Origin: CATQHP01 sp965205595
GTDB lineage: Bacteria > Acidobacteriota > Terriglobia > Bryobacterales > UBA6623
DNA: 64,000 nucleotides
Assembly (NCBI GenBank): GCA_965205595.1
Contig: CBDBHI010000048.1
Location: 21,851-85,850 of the forward strand
Direction: 5' to 3'
Positions within the stretch are counted from its first letter, which is position 1, and every line of letters starts with the position of its first letter. Of this stretch, positions 26,575 through 35,474 are shown piece by piece. A program made the translations under genes and the position numbers. The notes beneath the pieces are model-generated. The model saw only the letters and a list, made by a program, of their open reading frames with translations, was not told where the DNA came from and did no database searches.

Positions 26575-28073
26575 TACCCCCCTCCTTGTGCCGGCAGTGC
26601 CAAATAGTCCGCAGCGGAGGTTTGCTCCACCTGGGCTGCCGGCAGCTGCGGATACTTCGTCAAGTCCAAGCGCGGCGGCCGTTGCTCGATGCGGCACAGC
26701 ACTAAGTGCCTGACTGCATCCAAGCCAATCGCTCCCAACTCGCAGGCTTGGCGCAGCGCCGCGGCAACGTGCTCGAATCGGAAGTCCTCCAGTCATCGCA
26801 ATACCTGCACGTACTCGCGCTTGCCTGGCTTTCCCAACCGTGCCTCGAGCAAACGTCTCAAGCACGGGAACTGTTCGGGCAGCTCCCAGCCCGCCAACGG
26901 GGCCGCTTGATCGAGCGCGTTGGTCTTGCGTTCCAGCAGTGCTAGGTAATGCAGCGGATCGAAGATCAACTCTTCGCGTTCGTAACTGCGCCGGTGGCGC
27001 GCGATCTCTTCGCTGCCACAACAGATCACGATTTCATCGACGTAGCCTTTCAGCAACACCTGGCGATGTCCGTAGCGTGTGGGCACCGCGTAGTCGTTGG
27101 CGCGATAGCGCACCAATGACAGCGACGGCACCCGCGTGGTGCGTTTGTCGCAGGCGTCATAGGGCGTGGGCGGCAAGGGCAACAACGCTTGGCGGTCACG
27201 CTTGAAACGTTCCTCAATCGTTTCGGTGTGCCGCCGCAAGCGCCGCTTACGATTGTTGAGGCACTGCGCTTCGAGCTGCTCGTTGAACGCTTCCCAGCTT
27301 GGAAACCTTGGCGCCGGCACCATGAAGTTCCGCCGGGCATAACCGACCAGTCCTTCCACCTTTCCCTTGTCGTTGCCTTTGCCCGGACGCCCGAAACGAT
27401 CGGAGAATAAATAGTGCGACTGCAGTTCACTGAACACCCTGGTCCGCTTGCGCCTGCCGTCGCCCAGAATCCTCGCCAGCGCCAAGGTCGTGTTGTCGTA
27501 GAGGATGCTGCGTGGCACGCCGCCGAAGTACCGAAACGCTGCGTTGTGCCCCTCGCAAAACGCTTCCGTCGTCGCGGCCGGGAAAGCTTTTACGAAAGCG
27601 TCATCGCTAGGCGGCAGATCGACCACCAAGTAGTGCGCCTTGCGCTGTACGCCGTCAATGACCACCAGAGCTTCACCGCAGTCGGCCTGGGCATCGCCCG
27701 CCGGATGCACCAGCGGCACGAACATCTCTTGCCCGCCGAGCTTCTTGTCGCGAACATAGTCCTTGACGATCGTGTAACCGCCGGTGAAATCGTACTCGTC
27801 GCGCAAGCGGTCGAAGATGCGTTTTGCGGTGTGGCGTTGTTTCTTCGGACGTTCCTGATCGTCGATGAGGATCTGATCGACGATTCCGGTGAAGGGATCC
27901 AGCTTCGGCCTCTGCGCTGGTTGGCGCCGCCGATAGCCCGGCGGAGTGGCGTAGCGCAACATCTTGCGCACCGTCCCTCGCGCCAGGCCAAACCGTTTGG
28001 CGGCCTCGCGCTCACTGAGCCCTTCGACAAAGACACTGCGCCGTACTTGAGCGTATAGCTCCACGCGATACAT
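26574..28073 (-). pseudogene. istA: IS21-family transposase IstA with in-frame nonsense codon
   Basis: An rve-type DDE transposase of about 500 codons. Seen: helix-turn-helix (LSEREAAKRFGLARGTVRKML), the core beginning AGDAQADCGEALVVIDG and VPRSILYDNTTLA. After EYVQVLR the frame hits TGA at 26793-26795 and then continues in the same frame with LEDFRFEHVAAALRQACELG to a natural TAA overlapping istB. This is a nonsense mutation, not a frameshift. The start at 28073 (MYRVELYAQVRRSVF) is the family start. Loss of the last 70 or so residues probably inactivates it. Confidence 0.9.
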
Positions 28074-28194
28074 CCCTCTCGTGTCCCACAAACACCACAG
28101 GAATGTTCGCTGGACCACTCGGACGGTCTACTTTTACTCCGCCCAAAAGCAGCTTCGATTCGCCGCTCTATGGTCTAGTTTCGCTCCGCCGTTC

Positions 28195-28416
28195 TCAGTA
28201 GCGCGCGTTTAGAGTTGCTTCCAGCCCGTCGACCAGTGCGCCCCCTTTGCCAGACAGCTTTGTTGATTCAGGTTTGCCTTTGTCTTCGGGCTCGCCTCTA
28301 CCCTCGGGCGGTCCGCCGCCGTTTGGCTGGGCAATGGCGATCGGCACCAGTAGCAGGCTCATCGCGGCCACGAGTAGACTCAAGCGTCGGCTTGTGAACA
28401 AGCTTAATAGCTGCAT
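28195..28416 (-). pseudogene. Small secreted proline/glycine-rich protein, C-terminus cut by IS21
   Basis: A 73-codon frame with a signal peptide (LSLLVAAMSLLLVPIAIAQ) and a charged PNGGGPPEGRGEPEDKG stretch. The stop codon TGA at 28197-28195 is made from the terminal bases of the IS21 right end, so the natural C-terminus has been lost. I do not recognise the family. Confidence 0.5.
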
Positions 28417-28575
28417 CGTAGTACCGAGTCTATTTTAGGTCAAATTGGTCGTAAAACCAACGCCAAATGGAAAATCGGTACTTATGAAAAGGTACTAGTA
28501 CTTGGCTGGTTTGCGGCGACAGCGCGTTATTAGTAGATTTACCAGAGCTAACCCGTGGGGCCGCTGACGACCCGG

Positions 28576-29379
28576 TTAGTCGTCGCCTTTGGCCGGCTCT
28601 TTCTGGTTGAGCATCGCGTCGATCTCTTTTTGGAAGGCTGCGAAGGGCTGCGCTCCACGAATGTACTTGGTTGCCATTAGCTTGTCTGGGTTGTCAGGGT
28701 CGGTTAGCCCCAGCAAGAAACTGGGCGTGCCGCGAATGCCGGCTTTTTGGCCTTCGGCGAGATCGAACTTGATCTTTTCGGCAAACTTGTCGGCGACGTA
28801 GCAGACCTTGAACGCACCCATGTCGACGCCAGCGGCTTCGGCATAGCCGTAAATGTCGTCGTCCGAGAGCTTCTTTTGGTTGGCAAAGAGCGCAGTGTGT
28901 AACTCCCAATACTTGTCTTCGCCACCCACTTCGCCGGCGCAGAGCGCGCCTTGTGAAGCCTTCGTGGCGCGCGAATGAATGTTGGCGAGCGGAAATTCGC
29001 GCAAGACATAGCGGACTTTGCCCGGCAGTACGTATTCGCTAATAATTTGCGGTGATGTCTGGTTCTTGTGGCGGCTGCAGAAGGGGCACTGGTAGTCCGT
29101 GAACTCAACCAAAGTCACTTTGGCCGCGAGGCTGCCTTGGGTCGGTGAACCTTTTAGCGAAATCTCAAGCGGCTTGAATGCAGCCGCACCGGCGGCGGCT
29201 CTGGGCTGAGACTCGATGAGTTTCTTGATAACCGCGAGGTCGTTCTTGAGGTCCGCCTGGCCCTTTTTGAGTTCTTGAATCTCGGCCCGCAGGTTTTCTA
29301 ATACCTGGGCAGCTACGGGTTGGCCGAGCGCTAGAGCGAAAAGGCCGATGGCCGCAAAATATTTGAGTGGGATTTTCAT
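28576..29379 (-). CDS. Periplasmic DsbA-family thioredoxin-fold protein
   Basis: A 267-residue exported protein: signal peptide (1-24), a coiled-coil segment (LENLRAEIQELKKGQADLKNDLAVIKKL, about 27-55), then a DsbA-like domain with active site TDYQCPFCSRH. The cis-Pro region reads AGIRGTPSFLLGL. It most resembles the DsbA/BdbD group that oxidises or isomerises thiols in the periplasm; a coiled coil suggests dimerisation. Cytochrome c maturation and Cys-rich proteins in the window are possible clients, but this is inference. It lies 123 bases after lpxD at the end of the envelope gene run. Confidence 0.88.
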   Translation of the reverse strand: MKIPLKYFAAIGLFALALGQPVAAQVLENLRAEIQELKKGQADLKNDLAVIKKLIESQPRAAAGAAAFKPLEISLKGSPTQGSLAAKVTLVEFTDYQCPFCSRHKNQTSPQIISEYVLPGKVRYVLREFPLANIHSRATKASQGALCAGEVGGEDKYWELHTALFANQKKLSDDDIYGYAEAAGVDMGAFKVCYVADKFAEKIKFDLAEGQKAGIRGTPSFLLGLTDPDNPDKLMATKYIRGAQPFAAFQKEIDAMLNQKEPAKGDD

Positions 29380-29502
29380 GACGTTTAATTCTCTTAATGC
29401 TTTGGGAGAGTTCGTAACCTATTCAACACCAAACGGGGCTAATATACAATCATCCCCGTTGGTGGTTATCATTTTCTCGACTCGACAGGGTTGTTGGGCT
29501 GC

Positions 29503-30516
29503 CTATTCTTCGGGGTCGATTTTTTTTCGCAGTTCGCGGACTTCGCGGGCGAGCTCGGGTAGCTTGTTGTATACCACCGTTGAGCGCAGCCATTGGCGAT
29601 TGTCGGTGGCTGGGTAGCCGGAGACTTTCGCGCTGTCGGGCAGATCGGTTGAAACTCCCGATTGGGCGGTGATGAGCACTCCGTCACCGATTTTTAGGTG
29701 GTTGACGAGGCCGACTTGGCCGGCGAGAACGCAGTTGTCACCGACCGTGGTGCTGCCGGCGATTCCGACTTGAGCACACAGGATCGTGTTCTCGCCGATT
29801 TTGACCGCATGACCGATTTGGACAAGATTGTCGATTTTCGTTCCGCGACCGATGCGCGTTTCGCCGACGGCGGCGCGATCGATGCAGGTTCCAGATTGAA
29901 TCTCAACGTCATCCTCAATGATCACGATGCCGGTTTGCCGGATCTTGTGGTGGCTACCGTCCGCGCGGCGCGCGAAGCCAAAGCCATCGGACCCTACCGT
30001 GACGCCATTGTGGAGGACGACACGATTCCCAATCGTGGTCCCGTGGCGGACTGTGACGCGGGGATGGGCCTCGAAATCGTCGCCTATACTGACGTCGCGC
30101 TCGATCACCACGTGCGGGTGCAGCGCGGTGTTGCTTCCGATGACGGCGCCCGATTCGATGACCACAAAGGGTCCGATTGAGGCGTTGGCGCCAACTACTG
30201 CTGAGTCAGCGATGACGGCCGTCGGGTGGATGCCGGGCTCATGCCGCTGTGCCGGGTGAAACAGTTCGATAGCCCGCGCGAAATCGAGGTAGGGATTGGC
30301 GGAAACCAGCACGGCGGCGTCGCAGTCGGCTAGAGGCGCGTCGGCCAGGATAGCGGCTGCGCTGGTTTGGCGCACGAGCGGGGTGTATTTAGGGTTTGAG
30401 AGGAACGTCAGGTCGTTTGGGCCGGCGTCCTCTAGGCCGGCCACGCCGTTGATTTCAATGTCAGCGTTTCCTATGACGCTGCAACCGAGCGCCGTCGCGA
30501 TCTCGCTTAGTTTCAT
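29503..30516 (-). CDS. lpxD: UDP-3-O-acylglucosamine N-acyltransferase LpxD
   Basis: LpxD adds the second acyl chain in lipid A synthesis, so this organism makes an outer membrane with lipopolysaccharide. The 337-residue product begins MKLSEIATALGC, has the uridine-binding N-domain (NDLTFLSNPKY) and a long left-handed beta-helix of hexapeptide repeats, with NGVTVGSDGFGFARRADG and the catalytic His in NLVQIGHAVKIG. The upstream open frame is a shadow; ATG 30516 overlaps the prepilin peptidase stop by four bases. lpxA, lpxB and fabZ are not nearby. Confidence 0.94.
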   Translation of the reverse strand: MKLSEIATALGCSVIGNADIEINGVAGLEDAGPNDLTFLSNPKYTPLVRQTSAAAILADAPLADCDAAVLVSANPYLDFARAIELFHPAQRHEPGIHPTAVIADSAVVGANASIGPFVVIESGAVIGSNTALHPHVVIERDVSIGDDFEAHPRVTVRHGTTIGNRVVLHNGVTVGSDGFGFARRADGSHHKIRQTGIVIIEDDVEIQSGTCIDRAAVGETRIGRGTKIDNLVQIGHAVKIGENTILCAQVGIAGSTTVGDNCVLAGQVGLVNHLKIGDGVLITAQSGVSTDLPDSAKVSGYPATDNRQWLRSTVVYNKLPELAREVRELRKKIDPEE

Positions 30517-31337
30517 CCGGCCACTAGGTCCCAGTACCAAAACAAAATTCCGTGCGACCAAAAGACGGCAACCACTGCCGCCGCCGCTAGGTAGCTGCCG
30601 AACGGTAATGCGTACTTCCAGTCTTTTTTGGTGACCACGATAAGAATGACGCCGGTGACGGCTGCCACCAGCGAACCAACGATCAAGACAAACATGGTCT
30701 GTGGAACGCCCCAAAAAGCCGCGATCATCGCTACCATTTTTACGTCTCCGAGACCTAGCCCGTCTATGTCGCGCACGCGGTAGTAGATTTCGCCTACGAG
30801 AAACAACACTCCGCCGAATAAGATTGCGCCGAGACAGGACTCGGTAAGCGAGCGAACCCAGGGCTCTGGGTTTTTGCCCATGAAGAAAAAGATGATTCCC
30901 GAGAGACCGTCACTGAGCAGTAGGAAGGGGCTGAGAGCGATTCCGATAATCGTGCCGCCAATGGTGATTTCATCGGGCAAAATGTACTCGGCGAGATCGG
31001 TGAAAAACAGCACGATCATCATCGAAACGAAAAGCATCATCTTGGCGCTTTCGAGGCTTAGTCCGTCTCGTCCCGCAATAAGAGCGAAGAGCCCCGCGTT
31101 GAGCAACTCTACGAATGGATAGCGCATCGAAATCGCTTCGTGGCAGTGTCGGCAGCGGCCTCGCAGTAGTGCGTAACTCAATATGGGAATATTGTCGAAC
31201 CATGCGATCGCGTGCTTGCAGTTCGGGCAGCGCGAGCGAGGTGAGACCACTGACTCCTCGGGGGGCCAGCGATGGATGCACACGTTGAGAAAGCTACCAA
31301 TCAGCAGCCCGATAAGAGAGGAGATGGCGACGATCAC
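30513..31337 (-). CDS. pilD: Prepilin peptidase (type IV pilus/type II secretion, A24)
   Basis: This membrane aspartic peptidase cleaves and N-methylates type IV prepilins and pseudopilins. The 274-residue product has the N-terminal methylase half with two CxxC pairs (CPNCKHAIAWFDNIPILS, CRHCHEAIS) and the two catalytic Asp in FFTDLAEYILPDEIT and GLGLGDVKM, with about eight hydrophobic helices. The start is GTG at 31337, overlapping the GT4 stop. No pilin gene is in the window. Confidence 0.93.
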   Translation of the reverse strand: MIVAISSLIGLLIGSFLNVCIHRWPPEESVVSPRSRCPNCKHAIAWFDNIPILSYALLRGRCRHCHEAISMRYPFVELLNAGLFALIAGRDGLSLESAKMMLFVSMMIVLFFTDLAEYILPDEITIGGTIIGIALSPFLLLSDGLSGIIFFFMGKNPEPWVRSLTESCLGAILFGGVLFLVGEIYYRVRDIDGLGLGDVKMVAMIAAFWGVPQTMFVLIVGSLVAAVTGVILIVVTKKDWKYALPFGSYLAAAAVVAVFWSHGILFWYWDLVAG

Positions 31338-32233
31338 GGCTGGGATGGGACGCGCAGGACCTGGCGATAGATCTCAAGGGTCTCGCGCACCATTCTAGTA
31401 TCGCTGAATTCTTCCAGCGCCCGACTGCGTGCCGCTGATGCCAACCGCGTGCGTAGTGCCGGATCAGCCTCAAGGCAGCGAATTGCCGTCGCGACACTGG
31501 CGACATCATTTTCGACCAACAAACCGGTCTGGTTGTCGTCGATGAGTTCCGGAATTCCTCCTGTCCTCGAAGCGATGACCGGTATGCCCGCCGCCATCGC
31601 TAGCAGGATCGCGGAGCCGAGACCCTCGGACTCAGAGAGATAGACGAAAGCGTCGGCCTGCTCGAGGTCGGTCTTGAGATCTGTCGCGAACGTGAGCTCC
31701 ACGCCCGTTCGACTCGCCGCCGCCGCCGCGAGCGCGCCGCCTTTTTTGGGGTCGGCAAGGCCGTGGGTGAGAAGGCGGAATCGGCGCGATTGCTGAGACT
31801 CGGACGGCGCTTCGCTGGCGGGCTCAACGGCGTCGTACACCACCGAGACCTTGCGATGGTCGATTCCAGCTTTGAAAAGTTCCTCGGCCACGTATCGGGA
31901 CACGGCGATGTAGTGCGCGGCCCGACTGTATTTCCATTTCGAAAGCGGACCGGACTTCACTGGAAAGGCTACTCGGCGCGAGACGACCACTGGGCGACCG
32001 GCGCCGTGGACGATCGCGAGGGTGTGAGCTCGCGCGTCGTGGGCGTGAATGAGGTCGGCCTGACAGGCGTTCCTACGGATGGACATCCAGGATGTGGCCG
32101 TGGCATCGGCCACCTTATTGTTGGCGAGCACAGTCTGTGAAACGCCTTCCCAGGCGAGGCCTGCGACGAGCAGGCGCATCTGGAACTGACCGCCTCTCAT
32201 TTCGCGTCCGGTATCGATGTGCAGGACGTTCAT
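31334..32233 (-). CDS. Glycosyltransferase family 4 (lipopolysaccharide-type)
   Basis: A 299-residue GT-B transferase starting MNVLHIDTGREMRGGQFQMRLL. The C-terminal half has VSRYVAEELFKAGI, DAFVYLSESEGLGSAILLAMAAGIPVIAS and GGIPELIDDNQTGLLV, the nucleotide-sugar binding E-x7-E region. It is shorter than typical GT4 enzymes (350-400 residues), with a compact N-domain. Context with GT2, lpxD and prepilin peptidase suggests lipid A core or surface-glycan assembly. The 5' extension of the open frame to 32572 is a shadow. Confidence 0.85.
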   Translation of the reverse strand: MNVLHIDTGREMRGGQFQMRLLVAGLAWEGVSQTVLANNKVADATATSWMSIRRNACQADLIHAHDARAHTLAIVHGAGRPVVVSRRVAFPVKSGPLSKWKYSRAAHYIAVSRYVAEELFKAGIDHRKVSVVYDAVEPASEAPSESQQSRRFRLLTHGLADPKKGGALAAAAASRTGVELTFATDLKTDLEQADAFVYLSESEGLGSAILLAMAAGIPVIASRTGGIPELIDDNQTGLLVENDVASVATAIRCLEADPALRTRLASAARSRALEEFSDTRMVRETLEIYRQVLRVPSQP

Positions 32234-32303
32234 CGGTTGTTGGAGGGTCCGTTTCGGGTGCTGGTTTCCGCGGCGCGGACTTCTCGTCCACGGGTCGGTT
32301 GAG

Positions 32304-33050
32304 CTAGCTTGCAAGGGTTCTTGCCTTTGCGTACTTTTTGTAGGCGTAGAGTGCCGCCATCCTCGCGATCGTGAATCCCGCCGCGCCGTCGAGGAAACCG
32401 AGTTTCCATAAGAACGATCGAACGAAGGCGGCACCGGGCGAGACCAGCAGTTTGTGAGCTGGAACTTGTAGCCCCTTATCGTGAATCTCACGTGCCGCGA
32501 GGTCGGTGTAGCGCTCGAGGGTTTCCAGATGCTCTTCGGTGGAGTTGCAGGTGTAGTGCAACAGTTCGCCATTCAGATGACCGACGGAGCCGGCGACTTG
32601 AACGGATTCATGAACGTAGTCGCCGACCCAGGTTGCTGCAGCGCGGTGATAAAGACGGACTTTTCGATCTGGGTACCAGCCGGAATGTCGAATCCAAGCG
32701 CCTTCGTATCGCGCGAGGCGCGGGAAGTCGAATCCAACGTGGTCGATTGGGCCGGCGAAGAGCGACTTTATCTCGGAGGCGAGTTGGTCGCTGACTTCTT
32801 CGTCGGCGTCGATTGACAAGATCCAGTCGTGGACGGCGGATTGGCCGCTGAAGTTTTTTTGGCTCGCGTAGCCCGGCCAGTCCGTAACGATGACGCGGAC
32901 GCCCAAGGACTTTGCTATCTCGCGGGTGCGGTCGGTCGAGCCGGAATCGACTACGAGGACTTCGTCACAAAAATCGAGCGAACGAACTGCTCGCTCGATG
33001 TTTGCTTCCTCGTTAAGAGTAATGATGGAACCCGACAGCTTCACCGGCAC
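32304..33050 (-). CDS. Glycosyltransferase family 2 (WaaE/KdtX-like)
   Basis: A 248-residue GT-A transferase with SGSIITLNEEANIERAVRSLDFCDEVLVVDSGSTDRT at its N-terminus and the acidic DWILSIDADEEVS (DxD). The FDEVLVVDSGSTD type and later RLYHRAAATWVGDYVHE resemble the WaaE/KdtX group that adds glucose to LPS inner core. The start is GTG at 33050. A C-terminal hydrophobic segment (FVRSFLWKLGFLDGAAGFTIARMAALYAY) could associate with the membrane. It is the second gene of the envelope run. Confidence 0.87.
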   Translation of the reverse strand: MPVKLSGSIITLNEEANIERAVRSLDFCDEVLVVDSGSTDRTREIAKSLGVRVIVTDWPGYASQKNFSGQSAVHDWILSIDADEEVSDQLASEIKSLFAGPIDHVGFDFPRLARYEGAWIRHSGWYPDRKVRLYHRAAATWVGDYVHESVQVAGSVGHLNGELLHYTCNSTEEHLETLERYTDLAAREIHDKGLQVPAHKLLVSPGAAFVRSFLWKLGFLDGAAGFTIARMAALYAYKKYAKARTLAS

Positions 33051-33111
33051 AGACAGGTAAGCAAGACCCTAGCGTTAGGGTACGACCAGTCGGGTCCGTT
33101 GTGCAGTAGCG

Positions 33112-33615
33112 CTAAGCCGGCGTCGCCGAAATCAGCGGTTTTCCGAGCGCTGTTTCGAGACTTGCAAACGCATTCCGAATGGGTGTGAGGTTTACCCGAA
33201 GGTCGAGCCCGCAAACGCACCGCAGATAAACCGCCGCGCACAAAGCGTGAAAGATCAGGTGCTGTTTTGTCAGGTCGTACGCGAAATTTGGATCTTCGCT
33301 GCGCCTTGCGAGTGCCTTCGCCTCGGCCCACATCGGCCGCACGTCGGCACGTACGCGCCGAAGAAAGTAGAGCGCGGTGGAACGCCGTTCCCAGCGCATA
33401 CGCTGGGCCAAGCCGGAGCTGCCTTGTTTACGAAGATAGCGCTCGTCGCGGGTTGAAATTAACCTCGCGAGAACGAGAAAATTGCGCCGAATCGAGGAAC
33501 TCGATGGCGCCTCGGGCACTGCGGGGAGTTCGCGACGGTGGAGTTTCATCCGCCACTGCGATGCAAAATGGATGGTCAGCGCAATACTTGCCGCCGCTAA
33601 GGCTATTTCTGTCAT
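33112..33615 (-). CDS. Unknown protein with N-terminal membrane anchor
   Basis: A 167-residue protein that I do not recognise. It has one N-terminal hydrophobic segment (MTEIALAAASIALTIHFASQW), a basic middle (RRSTALYFLRRVRADVRP), and a helical C-terminus. It is the first gene of the minus-strand run leading into GT2, with 61 bases between them, so a role in envelope glycan assembly is possible. The 250 bases upstream (33616-33866) hold no gene. Confidence 0.6.
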   Translation of the reverse strand: MTEIALAAASIALTIHFASQWRMKLHRRELPAVPEAPSSSSIRRNFLVLARLISTRDERYLRKQGSSGLAQRMRWERRSTALYFLRRVRADVRPMWAEAKALARRSEDPNFAYDLTKQHLIFHALCAAVYLRCVCGLDLRVNLTPIRNAFASLETALGKPLISATPA

Positions 33616-33866
33616 GATTTTCTTCGCGCGTTATGCAGACTGTTCCTGACTTGTGTTCGTGGTCAATAGAGAGAGCCGCAACTGTTACCGCACGTCGCGA
33701 CAGGCAATGCTCTCTATATTAGAACACTGGTGAGTAATATGGGGACATTCCGGCGAACTTGGATGATAAATTTTTGAAACCACTCAGAAAGTGCCAAGAG
33801 ATTGCGGTGCCCGAACTCAATGTCGAAAATTCGCTTGGGCTCGCTCTCAATCGGCGCGGCGCCGAA

Positions 33867-34655
33867 TCAATCTGCTTGATCTTTGAATACGCGGAGCAGG
33901 GCTTCGTTCATGCTTTCTAACGAGGCTCGGGCGTGTTGCTCGACCGCAATTCCGATGGGTTCAAACGCAGCCACGTGCTCCCCGGCCTTAGAGAAAAATA
34001 TTGCGCCCGTAATCGTTACAAGAATGTAAATCGCCGACAAGAGGGGATAGATCACTTCACGTACGCCAGGCCCAAGCTGATATACAGCGGTATGAGTACT
34101 GGCAATTGTCAGAAACCAAATCGCAAACGTAGCCAAATACACACGGACATTTCGAGATGGCTTCAACCCGAAGTATATGAAAAACGCGGCCATCGACAGT
34201 GCTATCAGAGCCAACGCCCAGTACGTGTTGCCAGCTTGGAAAGGGATCATTCGCGACCAACCCCGGAGATTTTCAGCCGGGACGAGGAATGTTAGCGCCA
34301 CCACCGCAACGCCAGAGATCCAAATCGTTGCGTGCATCAAAAATCCGCCGAGTTTACGAAATCCGATATAACGCTCCATAACGATATTGTGGATTTCGAG
34401 CAGAGCCGCTACCGCCAGCGCGACTCCTAACACGTTACTAACAAAGGTGTACTCAAATCTGAGCCCAAGCGGTCTTGCGATCACAATCACAACTGGGCTG
34501 ATGGCGTTGTACGCCAAATAGGAAAGCAGCACTGGATACTTGTAGCGCGCCGCGAAAACGGTCCTCAGTAGCCAGACAGCGCTACAACCGATGCCGATAT
34601 CTCTCAATACCGACCTTTCCATCAGGAAACCGAGTCTTGTTAAGGACTCAAGCAT
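33867..34655 (-). CDS. Multi-pass membrane protein of unknown function
   Basis: A 262-residue integral membrane protein with about seven hydrophobic helices (for example VLGVALAVAALLEIHNIVM, LMHATIWISGVAVVALTFLV, ALALIALSMAAFFIYFGL, VYLATFAIWFLTIAST) and a short C-terminal soluble tail. Comparable seven-helix proteins are frequent and uncharacterised in Acidobacteriota. The gene for the Cys-rich peptide lies upstream on the same strand, 49 bases before this start, so the two may be co-transcribed. Confidence 0.7.
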   Translation of the reverse strand: MLESLTRLGFLMERSVLRDIGIGCSAVWLLRTVFAARYKYPVLLSYLAYNAISPVVIVIARPLGLRFEYTFVSNVLGVALAVAALLEIHNIVMERYIGFRKLGGFLMHATIWISGVAVVALTFLVPAENLRGWSRMIPFQAGNTYWALALIALSMAAFFIYFGLKPSRNVRVYLATFAIWFLTIASTHTAVYQLGPGVREVIYPLLSAIYILVTITGAIFFSKAGEHVAAFEPIGIAVEQHARASLESMNEALLRVFKDQAD

Positions 34656-34704
34656 GCCCCTGCGATAGTATCACAGGCTTGTGGCATGGGCTTACCGGCA
34701 ACTC

Positions 34705-34857
34705 CTAGCAGCAGTCCGGGTCTACGTCGGCGTAGCAGTCGCCGCACCATGAGCACGCCGTTGCTGTCAGCTCGGTCTCATCACTGGTGTTTGACATAAA
34801 AAATGCGCCGAAGGCGACTTGGACGACGATGCCGGCTAGAATCAGAATTCGTTTCAT
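34705..34857 (-). CDS. Cysteine-rich secreted or membrane-anchored 50-residue peptide
   Basis: Starting at ATG 34857, the product is MKRILILAGIVVQVAFGAFF, a hydrophobic leader, then an acidic linker and a Cys-rich end: CSWCGDCYADVDPDCC (five Cys in 16 residues). A GGAGA ribosome site lies 9 bases upstream. The longer open frame from 34968 reads through the terminator hairpin and is unlikely to be used. Candidates include a metal-binding peptide, a precursor of a modified peptide, or a small toxin; none is proven. It is followed by the membrane protein gene at 34655. Confidence 0.55.
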   Translation of the reverse strand: MKRILILAGIVVQVAFGAFFMSNTSDETELTATACSWCGDCYADVDPDCC

Positions 34858-34879
34858 GTTATGGTTTCTCCGTGCTTTG

Positions 34880-34923
34880 AAAAAAGCTCCTGGTTTGCCC
34901 CGGATGGGGCAAACCAGGAGCTT
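34880..34923 (-). terminator. Perfect terminator hairpin in the leader of the Cys-rich peptide gene
   Basis: Arms 34884-34901 and 34906-34923 form an 18-bp perfect stem with a GGAT loop. On the minus strand it is followed by six Ts, the shape of an intrinsic terminator. It stands only 22 nt before the peptide start codon, so it is either an attenuator for that gene or the end of an upstream minus-strand transcript or small RNA from the region to about 35139. Confidence 0.8.
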
Positions 34924-35435
34924 ACCGCATCGCCCAGCGATGTTACGGACACGTGAAAGATTTTCCACGATCGAAACGAGATTGTTGATAAATAAGGACT
35001 TAGATGACCTTGGGACGCGATCAGATCAATCCTATGGGCGACCGCAGGCGTACCTTGATCCACGGGGCCTTCCGAAACTCACGGCTTCCGGCGACCTGTC
35101 TCCTCGAATGCAAGCAAACTAGCTACCAGGTAGGTTTCAATGGGATCTAGTAAATCGGAGATTTCGGGCACTAAGAGTACTAAGGTTTCCGCTGCCAAGG
35201 CAGACTGGGAAAAGACCGTCGATGCGGTCTCAGGGCTCTTCGGAAAGCTTGTATACCTAGCTGGATTACGAGACGACAGTACGGGGAACTACAGACATTA
35301 CGGATTTTCGCGCCGGTACTCTGACGAACTTACCAGTACCATCCTAAGTGCAACGCATGAGGAGATTTTTTCGGAGTGGCTCACGATGTCAATCGAACAA
35401 CAGCGCAGCGACATTGAGGAGCACTGGAGAGAACA

Positions 35436-35474
35436 AGGGAGCGACCCCAATCTGATAGTCGAAAATTGGCTCAT
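35436..35474. repeat. 39-bp direct repeat, left copy
   Basis: An exact copy of 36173-36211, made from the disrupted gene. It directly abuts the internal breakpoint of the partial IS256. Confidence 0.95.

Larger units (their letters stand above)
25644..28197 (-). mobile_element. IS21-family insertion sequence, inactive
   Basis: The element begins TGTCAAGGGCGGAG at the left and ends with the inverted TGAGAACGGCGGAG at the right. Each end also holds repeated GGCGGAGnnAAAnTnGACC blocks (left at about 25651 and 25676; right at about 28120 and 28172), the multiple terminal repeats expected of IS21. It carries istA and istB on the minus strand. No matching target duplication flanks it (GATACG on the left, GTAGCG on the right), consistent with later deletion. 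istA has an in-frame stop, so this copy cannot move by itself. Confidence 0.88.

Noticed and set aside
26104..26713. Plus-strand frames opposite istB
   Set aside because: Antisense shadows in a GC-rich gene with clear Walker motifs on the other strand.
27414..28058. 214-codon plus-strand frame opposite istA
   Set aside because: The minus strand encodes recognisable transposase blocks over the same bases.
34940..34960. CACGTG near 34950 as a further parS site
   Set aside because: Only the central six bases match; the flanking bases do not fit the consensus.
34858..34968. 5' extension of the Cys-rich peptide frame through the terminator hairpin
   Set aside because: It would place an 18-bp hairpin in the coding region and lacks a ribosome site; ATG 34857 has one.
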